6,191 bases of DNA, from assembly GCA_023429855.1 (NCBI GenBank), contig JAEZDB010000050.1:1-6191 (forward strand), written 5' to 3'. The stretch is from Actinomycetes bacterium (GTDB taxonomy: Bacteria > Actinomycetota > Thermoleophilia > Solirubrobacterales > Solirubrobacteraceae). The position numbers were made by a program, and so were the translations under genes. Below the pieces are notes generated by a model. It saw only the letters and a list, made by a program, of their open reading frames with translations, ran no database searches and had not been told where the DNA came from. Below, one piece after another: positions 1-6,191 of this stretch (position 1 is its first letter; the number at the start of each line of letters is the position of its first letter).

Positions 1-3000
1 GTGCTCGTGACGGCGGGACTCGCCGCGCCGACAGCGGTTCGCGCCGCACGCACCGCGCGGTTCGTCGTGGCGCCGCCGCAGATGACGCTCCGCGTCACGC
101 CCGGAAGCCAGCGCCTCGTCAAGGGCACCGCGCTCTCGATCACGGCCGTCGTCGAAGGTGCGCCGGCGGGGCTCGACGTGCCGCCGCCGCGGTTGCTCGT
201 GCAGGGCGACGATGCGCGGGCGGCGGGCGAGTTCCAGCGACGGCCCGACGGCGCCTACGAGGTGCGCATCCCGTCGGTCGAGCGCAGCTTCTCGTATCGG
301 GTGCATGCCGGCGCGCTGCAGTCATCGTCGTACGACGTCGATGCACTCGACCGGCCGCACATCGAAGGCATCGACCTCGCGTACGTGTACCCGTCGTTCT
401 CGGGGCTGTCGCCCCGTCGCGAAACCGACACCGGCGACATCTACGCGCCCGCCGGCAGCACGGTGACCGTGACCGTGCGCGCCTCGAAGCCGCTGAAGGC
501 CGCCGAACTGCGTGCCACCGACGGTGAGGGCTCGCGTGCGGTGCCGCTGACGGTCGTGAGCGAGAAGGCGGGGCAGGTCGCGCTGACCATCGCCCGGGAT
601 GGCGCCTACCGCATCGCGCTCACCGACACGGACGCGATCGGCAACGGCGAAGACACCGAGTACTTCATCCGCGTGATGGACGACCGGCCGCCCGACGTCC
701 GGATCATCCGGCCCGCGGGCGACCGCAGCGCCACGCGGCTCGAGGAAGTGGTGCTCGAGGCCCGTGCCGAGGACGACTACGGTGTGCAGTCGCTCGATCT
801 GGTGTACCAGGTGCGCGGCGAGCGCGAGCGCGTCGTGTCGCTCGGCGGCAACGGACAGTCGGCCGCCGTCAGTGGCCGGCACACGATCTACCTCGAGGAC
901 CTCGACGTCGTGCCCGGTGATTTCGTGAGCTACTACGCCCGCGCGCGCGACATCGGCCGCGGCAAGCGATCGACCGAAGCGCGCAGCGACATCTTCTTCC
1001 TGGAGATCAAGCCGACGGCGCAGGAGTTCACGGCGGCACAGTCGTCGGCCGGCATGGGCGGGATGGGCGGCGAGATGGCCGACCTCGTCGCCATGCAGAA
1101 GGACGTGGTCTCGGCCACGTGGAAGCTCGAACGCCGGTCGTCGGGCGGACGGTCGTCGTCCGACATCCGAGCCGTGGGTCGCGCGCAGGCCGAGGTGCGC
1201 GACAAGCTGCAGCAGCGCATGCAGGCCGCCGCGCCACCGCCCGCACCCCGCCGGCGACGCAGCGTCGAATCGCAGCAGCCGGACGCGCCACCGGTGCCAC
1301 TGCAGGCAGCGGGCGAGGCCATGGAGAAGGCCGTCGCGCAGCTCGAGAAACTGGACACGCGAAGCGCCATCACGCACGAGATGGAGGCGCTCAACCAGTT
1401 GCTGAAGGCCGAAGCCGAGATCCGCAGGCGGCAGCTGGCGAGGCAGCAGGGCGGGCAGGGAGGCGGTCGCGGCCAGACGGGCAACGAGGATCTGTCGGCG
1501 CTCTTCGACGAGGAGTTGATGCGACAGCAGACCAACTACGCGCAACAGAGCAGCGTGGAGTCGCGGCAGGAGAACACGAAGGGCGAGTCGGCGCTCGACA
1601 AGATTCGCGAGCTCGCGCGTCGGCAGGACGACCTCGCGCGCGAACAGCAGCAACTGGCGCGCGAGCGATCGCAGTTGAGCGCCGACGAAGCGAAGCGGCG
1701 GCTCGAGCAACTCACGCGTGAACAGCAGCGGTTGCAGCAGGAGGCGCAGCAGCTCGCCCAGCAGATGCAGCAGTCACAGCAGCCTGGGCAATCGGGCCAG
1801 CGGTCCGAGCAGGGGCAGCAGCAGGGACAGCAGGCGCAGAGCGGCCAGCAGGGTCAGAGTGGCCAGCAGGGACAGAGCGGGCAGCAGGGACAGAGCGGCT
1901 CGTCGTCCGGCGGTCGATCGTCTTCGGCGGCGACGTCACAGCAGGCGTCCCGCGACCGGGTGCAGGAAGCGGCCCGGCAGATGCAGGACGCCGCGTCGCA
2001 GCTGCAACAGCGGTCGCCCGAGGGCGCCGCGGCGAGCGGCTCGCAGTCGGCGCAGGCGCTTCGCGACGCGGAGCGCGCTCTGCAGGCCGGTACGCCTCGT
2101 GAGCGGCAGCGCGCCGCAGGCGACATGCAGCACGAAGCCCGCGACCTGGCGGAACGCCAGCGTCAGCTGGCACAGCGGGCAAGCGAGCTCGGGGAGGCCG
2201 AGAGTGGCGCGAATGCGTCCGAGCGGCGCCGCCAGCTCGCGGGAGAGCAGGGTCGTCTCGCCGATCGCGTCCAGGCGCTCGAACGGCAGGCGCGCGAACT
2301 CGCGCGTGGCGCCGACCCGGTGAAGGATCCGCTCGGGCAGGCGGCGCGCGAGCTTCAGCGCGGCAAGACCGGCGACCAGCTGCAGCAAGTGGCCCGGCAG
2401 CTCCGTGAAGCGGAGGTGCCCCAGGGCACCGATGTCACGCGGCAGCAGCGTGAGGCCGCGCGCGTGCTCGATCGCGTCGCGTCGCTTGCGGCGCAGGCGA
2501 GTGGACGAGGCACGGGAGAGACACAGGCCCTGTCGGAGCGCCTCGCCGATACGCGCGATCTGCGCGACCGGCTGAGATCGCTCGAGGATCGGATTGCCTC
2601 GCTCGCGCAGCAGGCCGATCGCGAGGGTGGGGCGGAAGGACGCAACGATGCCGACGGCAAGGCCAGCGGACGGCAGGGGCAGCCCGGGCAGGCGAGCCAG
2701 TCGCAGCCGGGGGAGAACGGCTCGCAGCGGGCATCGCAGCCGGGGACGCGTGGGTCGGCGCAGGGCCAGGGACAGGGCGAGGGGAGGCGAGACGCCGTGG
2801 AGGAACTGCAGTCGCTGCAGGAGCAGTACGCGCGCGAACTGCAGGAGGCCGGTCGCATGCTGCAGGGCGGCATTGCCGGGACGGACCGAGGGGGGCGCCT
2901 CGCGACGCCGGAGGGGCAGGAGTTCAGCCGGTCGGCTCCCGGCACGGAAGCGTTCAAGCAGGATTTCGCCCGCTGGGACAGCCTGAGGAAGGGCGTCGCG

Positions 3001-3162
3001 AACGCCATGGACCGGTACGAGGCGTCCCTCGCGCAACGTCTCGCCGAACGTGAGGCGGCAGACCGCGTCCAGGCGCCGCTTCGCGACAAAGTGCCCGACC
3101 GCTACGCCGAATCCGTCGTCCGCTATTACCAGTCCCTTGGGCGACGGCCGGAGTCGCGCTGA
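1..3162 (+). CDS. DUF4175-family envelope protein with long coiled coil (5'-truncated)
   Basis: Open frame from the first base to TGA at 3160-3162; 1053 residues are visible. The GTG at base 1 is probably not the start: the family usually begins with membrane helices, and here only a possible tail of one (residues 1-17) is seen before the mature-type sequence, so the 5' end is outside the window. Residues about 25-340 look like successive beta-sandwich segments, including a family-typical DDRPPDVRI stretch (227-235) and YYARARDIG (311-319). Residues 361-378 (DLVAMQKDVVSATWKLER) resemble the conserved helix after the sandwiches. From about 430 to 870 the chain is Gln/Arg/Glu/Ala-rich with heptad-like helices, predicted coiled coil. 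It is interrupted by a Gln/Gly/Ser linker at 583-650; a second linker follows at about 881-930. The C-terminal helices (931-1053) end in a VPDRYAESVVRYYQSLG-type tail typical of the family. There is no cysteine. The biochemical function of DUF4175 proteins is unknown; a periplasmic scaffold anchored in the inner membrane is my inference. Family assignment is by recall of pattern, not by search. Confidence 0.85.
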   Translation: MLVTAGLAAPTAVRAARTARFVVAPPQMTLRVTPGSQRLVKGTALSITAVVEGAPAGLDVPPPRLLVQGDDARAAGEFQRRPDGAYEVRIPSVERSFSYRVHAGALQSSSYDVDALDRPHIEGIDLAYVYPSFSGLSPRRETDTGDIYAPAGSTVTVTVRASKPLKAAELRATDGEGSRAVPLTVVSEKAGQVALTIARDGAYRIALTDTDAIGNGEDTEYFIRVMDDRPPDVRIIRPAGDRSATRLEEVVLEARAEDDYGVQSLDLVYQVRGERERVVSLGGNGQSAAVSGRHTIYLEDLDVVPGDFVSYYARARDIGRGKRSTEARSDIFFLEIKPTAQEFTAAQSSAGMGGMGGEMADLVAMQKDVVSATWKLERRSSGGRSSSDIRAVGRAQAEVRDKLQQRMQAAAPPPAPRRRRSVESQQPDAPPVPLQAAGEAMEKAVAQLEKLDTRSAITHEMEALNQLLKAEAEIRRRQLARQQGGQGGGRGQTGNEDLSALFDEELMRQQTNYAQQSSVESRQENTKGESALDKIRELARRQDDLAREQQQLARERSQLSADEAKRRLEQLTREQQRLQQEAQQLAQQMQQSQQPGQSGQRSEQGQQQGQQAQSGQQGQSGQQGQSGQQGQSGSSSGGRSSSAATSQQASRDRVQEAARQMQDAASQLQQRSPEGAAASGSQSAQALRDAERALQAGTPRERQRAAGDMQHEARDLAERQRQLAQRASELGEAESGANASERRRQLAGEQGRLADRVQALERQARELARGADPVKDPLGQAARELQRGKTGDQLQQVARQLREAEVPQGTDVTRQQREAARVLDRVASLAAQASGRGTGETQALSERLADTRDLRDRLRSLEDRIASLAQQADREGGAEGRNDADGKASGRQGQPGQASQSQPGENGSQRASQPGTRGSAQGQGQGEGRRDAVEELQSLQEQYARELQEAGRMLQGGIAGTDRGGRLATPEGQEFSRSAPGTEAFKQDFARWDSLRKGVANAMDRYEASLAQRLAEREAADRVQAPLRDKVPDRYAESVVRYYQSLGRRPESR
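1846..1899 (+). repeat. 18-bp in-frame tandem repeat, 3 copies (QQGQSG)
   Basis: Three adjacent 18-base units at 1846-1863, 1864-1881 and 1882-1899 each encode Gln-Gln-Gly-Gln-Ser-Gly. They differ only at third codon positions (GGT/GGA, AGT/AGC, GGC/GGG). A fourth, degenerate unit with a Gln-Gln-Ala insertion precedes them (1819-1845), and a further relative with an inserted Pro lies at 1777-1797. The unit length is a multiple of three, so gain or loss of copies would alter linker length without a frameshift. The array sits inside the coiled-coil half of the DUF4175-type gene and probably encodes a flexible, disordered spacer. Confidence 0.9.
2659..2784 (+). repeat. Second low-complexity Gln/Gly/Ser linker, ending in 6-bp CAGGGN repeats
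   Basis: Codons 887-928 of the DUF4175-type gene encode an almost purely Gln, Gly, Ser, Pro, Ala and Arg stretch. It ends at 2761-2784 with four hexamers (CAGGGC, CAGGGA, CAGGGC, GAGGGG) encoding Gln-Gly-Gln-Gly-Gln-Gly-Glu-Gly. It separates the main coiled coil from the C-terminal helical tail. The composition suggests a disordered hinge. It is coding sequence, not an intergenic repeat. Confidence 0.75.
3150..3153 (+). promoter_or_regulatory. Probable ribosome binding site for the TTG-started VWA gene
   Basis: GGAG lies within the last codons of the upstream gene, 11 bases before the TTG at 3165. It is the best Shine-Dalgarno-like match near this start. Spacing is at the long end of normal, and with only 2 bases between the stop (3162) and the TTG, terminating ribosomes could simply re-initiate. 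The site supports TTG as the start because no ATG or GTG offers an alternative before the first membrane helix. Confidence 0.5.
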
Positions 3163-3164
3163 CG

Positions 3165-5378
3165 TTGGACATCCGTTTCGCTTACGCGCTGCCTGCCTGG
3201 GCATGGGTACTCGGCGGGCTGGCCATCGTCCTGCTCGCAGTGGTGGCGTACCGCCATGCCCGCGGCCTGGTGTCCACGCCACGCTGGCTGTTGCTGGTGG
3301 TGCTGCGGACGCTCGCGCTCGCGATCGTGGCGCTGATCCTGCTCAGGCCGGTGCGTCTGGATCCGGCACCCGCCGCCACGGGCCGCGCGGTCGCGATTGT
3401 GGTGGACGACTCGCGCAGCATGCGGCTGCCCGACAGGCAGGGCGTCGAGTCGCGGCTGCAGCGCGCGCGACAACTCGTCGCCGGACGGGTGCGCCCGCTG
3501 CTGCAGGACGACTTCGAGCTGCGCCTCTTCGCGGCGTCCGATACCGTTCGGGAGATTCCGTCCGAAGACGCGCTCACGGGTGACGGGCGCGCCAGCGACC
3601 TCGGAGGGACGGCCCTCGCCATGGCCGAGCGCGCCGCGGCGGGAGAGTTCGTGGGCATGGTGCTCGTGAGCGACGGAGCGGCGTCTGCGCCGCTGCCGCC
3701 CGCGATGGGCGCGTTGCCGGTGTTCGCGGTGGGCGTCGGCGCCGCAGGCAGTGTGGTGGACCGGGAGGTGCGCGACGTCACGGTGAGTGACGTGTCGGTG
3801 GTGGACTCGTATGCGGAGGTGGCGGCGAGCGTCGTCTCGCACGGCGCTCGCGAGTCGGCCGACGTGCGGCTGCTCGAGAATGGCCGGCCGATCGAGGTGC
3901 GGCAGGTGCGTCTGCCGGGCAACAGTCAGCAGGTGCGCGAGCGGTTCCGCGTGTCGCCCTCCCGCACCGCCGCCACCGTCTACAGCGTCGAGATCGCAGA
4001 CGCCACCGGCGAACTGACGACCGGCAACAACCGGGGCACGGTGTTCGTGCCCGCCCCGGGCGACCCGCACCCGATCCTGATGCTCGAAGGTGCGCCGGGC
4101 TTCGAGCACAGCTTCCTGGCGCGCACGCTCGCACGCGACACCGGACTCGACGTGGACGGCATCGTCCGCAAGGGACGCAATGACCAGGGAGCGCCGACCT
4201 TCTACGTCCAGGGCTCCTCGTCGCGGACGGCGGCGCTCGTGGATGGTTTTCCGCGCACACGTGCCGAGTTGTTCCGCTATGCCGCCGTCGTGCTCGGCAA
4301 CGTCGAAGCCGATCAGCTCTCCCGGCAGCAGATCGAGATGCTGCGGGCGTTCGTCGAGGAGCGGGGCGGCGGGCTCGCCATCATCGGCGGGCGTTCGTTC
4401 GGTGAACGCGGCATCATCGGCACCGACCTGGGGCGCGTCCTCGCCGTGGAGTCGCGTGGCGCCGGCGCCGTGAATGCCGCGGCCGCCGCGAGCTCGCGAC
4501 AGGGCACGCGGATCGATCTCACCTCCGCCGGACAGCAGCATCCCGTGATGCAGCTGCCGATGACGTCGGCTGGCGCATCACCGTGGAACGCACTGCCGTC
4601 GCTGGCGGCGGCCGCAGCCGTCGGGCGCACGCGACCCGGCGCCGAAGTGCTGGCGATGGTCTCGGGGCCGGCCGGCGAACCGCAACCGCTCGTGGCCGTG
4701 CAGCGCGCGGGGCGTGGACGCACGCTCGTCTTCACCGGGGAGGGCGCGTGGCGCTGGCGCATGGGTCTGCCGTCGAGCGACCGCGCCTACGAGACGTTCT
4801 GGCGGCAGGCACTCCGCTGGATCGCCGTCCAGGCGCCGCGTCCCGTGGACGTCACGGTGCCGCCACCTGCGGTCGGCATCGCCGTTCCGGTATCCATCAG
4901 GGTCGTGGACGCCGCGTTCGCGCCGATCAGCGACGCCGGTGTGCAGGTGCGCGTCGAGGAGCCTGGCGGCGCGACCCGGACGCTCGCCGCGACACTCGAC
5001 ACCACCGAGCCCGGCCTCTATCGCGCCAGCCTGCTGACGCTGGCCTCCGGCGTGCATCGGATCGACGTCGAGGCCGCGCGCGCCGGCACGGCGCTCGGGC
5101 GCACCAGCGTTCAGGTGCTGGCGGGCGGAGTGGATCCGGAACTGATCGACCCCCGGCGCAACGACGCGGTGCTTCGACGGCTCGCCGAGTCGACGGGGGG
5201 CGCGCTGCTGAGGACCGATGAACTCGACGGGCTGCGCGAGCGGATTCGCAGGGCGGCGGCGTCGCCCACGGCCCGGCTCGTCGAGCGCGACGTCTGGCAC
5301 AATGGATGGAGCTTCGTGATCATCTGCGCGCTTCTCGGTACCGAGTGGGCGCTGCGTCGGCGATGGGGACTGCGATGA
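3165..5378 (+). CDS. Membrane-anchored VWA / glutamine-amidotransferase-like protein (BatA-like)
   Basis: A 737-residue protein starting at TTG, 2 bases after the upstream stop. This start yields an N-terminus (MDIRFAYALPAWAW) that runs straight into the first helix, as in related proteins. Membrane helices lie at about 13-29 and 41-62. A von Willebrand A domain (about 74-195) has a full MIDAS signature: Asp81-x-Ser83-x-Ser85, Thr149, and Asp170 in LVSDG, so divalent-metal-dependent ligand binding is expected from the family. A beta-sandwich segment (about 203-296) follows. Next is a class-I glutamine-amidotransferase-like domain (about 302-430; ILMLEGAPGFEHSF, then GGGLAIIGGRSFG) with no cysteine, so amidotransferase catalysis is unlikely. 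A segment GEGAWRWRMG...FWRQALRWIA (526-554) is typical of this family. A second sandwich (about 560-652) and a C-terminal helix (715-730) followed by RRRWGLR complete it. The only cysteine, Cys721, is in that last helix. Most of the chain should be periplasmic. The role is not established; complex assembly with its neighbours is inferred. Confidence 0.88.
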   Translation: MDIRFAYALPAWAWVLGGLAIVLLAVVAYRHARGLVSTPRWLLLVVLRTLALAIVALILLRPVRLDPAPAATGRAVAIVVDDSRSMRLPDRQGVESRLQRARQLVAGRVRPLLQDDFELRLFAASDTVREIPSEDALTGDGRASDLGGTALAMAERAAAGEFVGMVLVSDGAASAPLPPAMGALPVFAVGVGAAGSVVDREVRDVTVSDVSVVDSYAEVAASVVSHGARESADVRLLENGRPIEVRQVRLPGNSQQVRERFRVSPSRTAATVYSVEIADATGELTTGNNRGTVFVPAPGDPHPILMLEGAPGFEHSFLARTLARDTGLDVDGIVRKGRNDQGAPTFYVQGSSSRTAALVDGFPRTRAELFRYAAVVLGNVEADQLSRQQIEMLRAFVEERGGGLAIIGGRSFGERGIIGTDLGRVLAVESRGAGAVNAAAAASSRQGTRIDLTSAGQQHPVMQLPMTSAGASPWNALPSLAAAAAVGRTRPGAEVLAMVSGPAGEPQPLVAVQRAGRGRTLVFTGEGAWRWRMGLPSSDRAYETFWRQALRWIAVQAPRPVDVTVPPPAVGIAVPVSIRVVDAAFAPISDAGVQVRVEEPGGATRTLAATLDTTEPGLYRASLLTLASGVHRIDVEAARAGTALGRTSVQVLAGGVDPELIDPRRNDAVLRRLAESTGGALLRTDELDGLRERIRRAAASPTARLVERDVWHNGWSFVIICALLGTEWALRRRWGLR
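5365..5369 (+). promoter_or_regulatory. Ribosome binding site for the caspase-like gene, inside the VWA gene
   Basis: GGGGA lies 5 bases before the ATG at 5375, within the last codons of the upstream gene. Together with the ATGA stop/start overlap it favours 5375 over the next in-frame ATG at 5396, which has no purine-rich sequence at a suitable distance and would shorten the signal peptide. Confidence 0.6.
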
Positions 5379-5446
5379 GTCCACGTGTCGTGACGATGGG
5401 AGCGCTGGTCGTGGGCATGTTGCTCGCGTCGGCCGGCGCCCGCGCG
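5375..5446 (+). other. Signal peptide of the caspase-like protein
   Basis: Codons 1-24 of the third gene encode a short basic n-region, a hydrophobic core of about 15 residues and an Ala-x-Ala motif (22-24), with Gln-Val-Ala and a proline-rich tract following. No cysteine follows the core, so it is a type I signal and not a lipoprotein signal. Confidence 0.75.
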
Positions 5447-6191
5447 CAGGTCGCCCCGCCGCCCGCGCCGCCGCAGACGCGTGTGTTGATCGTGTCGGGT
5501 GCCGCGGGAAGCGAGGAGTACGCCGAACGGCAGAAGGCCTGGCGCGAGCGGCTCGTCGCGCAGCTCACGACGCGCATGGCCGTTCCTGCCTCGCGCATCG
5601 TCGTACTGGCCGAAACGGCCGCCGACGGGTATCAGTCGGCCACCGCGGTGAACCTGCGCCGGGCGATCGGCGCCATCCGATCATCGCAGGGCACCGACGA
5701 CACGTTGCTCGTCGTGCTCTTCGGGCACGGCACGTACGACGGCGTGGACGCCAAGTTCAATCTCGTCGGGCCGGACCTCACGGCTCGTGAGTGGCGCGAC
5801 ACCCTGGCCGGCATGCCGGGGCGGCTCGTGTTCGTGCAGACCGCGAGTGCGAGCTTTCCGTTCCTCGCGGCGCTTGCAGGTCCCAATCGGGTGGTGATGA
5901 CCGCCACCGACTCGCCGGGGCAGAAGTACGACACCGTGTTCGGGGAGCACTTCGTGACGGCGTTCACGCCCGAGGCCGACGGCGCCGACCTCGACGCGGA
6001 CGGGCGCATCTCGATGTGGGAGGCGTTTGCCTACGCGGCGGAAGCGTCCAAGCGTCACTACCAGCAGCGCGGCCAGCTCTCGGTCGCGCGCGCGCGGCTC
6101 GACGACTCCGGGGATGGGGTCGGCCGGGACGTCGCCCCGCAGGGCGACGACGGCCTGCTCGCCCGCAGGCTCTTCCTGGATCCGGACCCCG
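5375..6191 (+). CDS. Secreted caspase-like (clan CD, C13-like) protein lacking catalytic Cys, 3'-truncated
   Basis: Open from ATG 5375 to the window edge with no stop (272 residues seen). The ATG overlaps the upstream TGA as ATGA. Residues 1-24 form a signal peptide: Arg4, a hydrophobic core (VVTMGALVVGMLLASAG), and an Ala-Arg-Ala cleavage site before Gln25, so it is probably exported. A proline-rich spacer (28-33) leads into a caspase-type alpha/beta fold: strand RVLIVSGAAG (36-45), a helix, strand RIVVLAE (74-80), then LLVVLFGHGTYDG (111-123) holding the His118-Gly119 motif of clan CD peptidases. The strand where the Cys would end reads LVFVQTASASFPF (151-163), with Thr, Ala and Ser instead. 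There is no cysteine in the visible part. Asp205-Glu216 (DLDADGRISMWE) is a canonical EF-hand loop, and DDSGDG (243-248) is a partial second one. Likely a calcium-binding pseudo-peptidase, or a hydrolase with a non-Cys nucleophile. Family call by motif, no search done. Confidence 0.82.
   Translation, partial: MSPRVVTMGALVVGMLLASAGARAQVAPPPAPPQTRVLIVSGAAGSEEYAERQKAWRERLVAQLTTRMAVPASRIVVLAETAADGYQSATAVNLRRAIGAIRSSQGTDDTLLVVLFGHGTYDGVDAKFNLVGPDLTAREWRDTLAGMPGRLVFVQTASASFPFLAALAGPNRVVMTATDSPGQKYDTVFGEHFVTAFTPEADGADLDADGRISMWEAFAYAAEASKRHYQQRGQLSVARARLDDSGDGVGRDVAPQGDDGLLARRLFLDPDP
5987..6022 (+). other. EF-hand calcium-binding loop in the caspase-like protein
   Basis: Residues 205-216 match the 12-residue EF-hand pattern: Asp at positions 1, 3 and 5, Gly at 6, Ile at 8, Ser at 9 and Glu at 12. 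A helix (WEAFAYAAEASKRHY) follows, as expected for an EF-hand. Similar loops occur in bacterial caspase-like proteins by my recollection. Calcium binding is inferred from the pattern. Confidence 0.7.

Noticed and set aside
1..3. GTG at the first base as a true start codon
   Set aside because: It is the window edge. Related proteins have membrane helices before this point and no ribosome binding site can be assessed.
322..1710. 462-codon open frame on the minus strand
   Set aside because: It overlaps the beta-sandwich and helical parts of the DUF4175-type gene; the absence of stops is explained by GC content.
1777..1899. Repeat array as a CRISPR or regulatory repeat
   Set aside because: Units are directly adjacent with no spacers, 18 bases long and in frame within a coding region; they encode a low-complexity linker.
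1936..3282. 448-codon open frame on the minus strand
   Set aside because: It lies opposite the coiled-coil gene. Its Leu/Arg-rich product is what the complement of Gln/Arg/Ala codons gives at high GC, and it has no recognisable domain.
3126..4541. 471-codon open frame on the minus strand
   Set aside because: It is antisense to the VWA gene, whose domains and MIDAS residues are clear; the antisense product is Arg/His/Gly-rich and shows no domain.
4578..5384. 268-codon open frame on the minus strand
   Set aside because: It is a shadow of the 3' part of the VWA gene; the composition is His/Arg/Gly-rich with no motif.
5632..6058. Overlapping minus-strand frames of about 125 codons
   Set aside because: They are antisense to the caspase-like gene, where the plus frame has a signal peptide, His-Gly motif and EF-hand loop.
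5379..6191. Decayed or frameshifted peptidase gene
   Set aside because: The frame is continuous with ordinary codon use, and the His-Gly motif, strands and EF-hand are intact; only the Cys is missing, so this looks like a functional variant and not a pseudogene.

Overview
The window is a very GC-rich (about 70% by eye), almost gap-free plus-strand segment. It carries three consecutive genes of one probable operon; the first is cut by the left edge and the last by the right edge. Codon use, the gene set (DUF4175-type coiled-coil protein, VWA/glutamine-amidotransferase-like membrane protein, caspase-like secreted protein) and the tight packing most resemble a soil acidobacterium, perhaps of the Vicinamibacteria/Luteitalea type. 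That placement rests on remembered gene neighbourhoods and has no marker gene behind it, so it is tentative. There are no RNA genes, mobile elements, CRISPR arrays, or terminator-like hairpins that I can recognise, and no non-coding stretch longer than 2 bases.

Layout: 1-3162 is the 3' part of a large DUF4175-family gene. It encodes a beta-sandwich-rich N-terminal half, a long Gln/Arg/Glu/Ala coiled-coil region broken by two Gln/Gly/Ser-rich linkers (one with a perfect 18-base tandem repeat at the protein level), and a short conserved-looking C-terminal helical tail. Two bases after its stop, 3165-5378 encodes a 737-residue inner-membrane protein. It starts at TTG and has two N-terminal membrane helices, a von Willebrand A domain with a complete MIDAS signature, beta-sandwich segments, a degenerate class-I glutamine-amidotransferase-like domain, and a C-terminal membrane helix. 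Its stop overlaps the start of the third gene in an ATGA (5375-5378). The third gene runs off the right edge without a stop. It encodes a secreted caspase-fold (clan CD / C13-like) protein with the His-Gly motif and a canonical EF-hand loop, but with no cysteine anywhere in the visible 272 residues.

Working together: all three products look membrane-anchored or exported, and the gene junctions imply translational coupling, so they probably act together in the cell envelope. DUF4175, DUF58, MoxR ATPase and VWA genes commonly sit together in such organisms, so a MoxR AAA+ ATPase and a DUF58 protein may lie just upstream; this is an inference, as none of that is in the window. The most interesting point is the pairing of two apparently catalytically dead enzyme folds (amidotransferase-like without an evident Cys nucleophile, caspase-like without Cys) with two likely metal-binding sites (MIDAS, EF-hand). 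This suggests a metal-dependent assembly or sensing complex rather than a set of enzymes.
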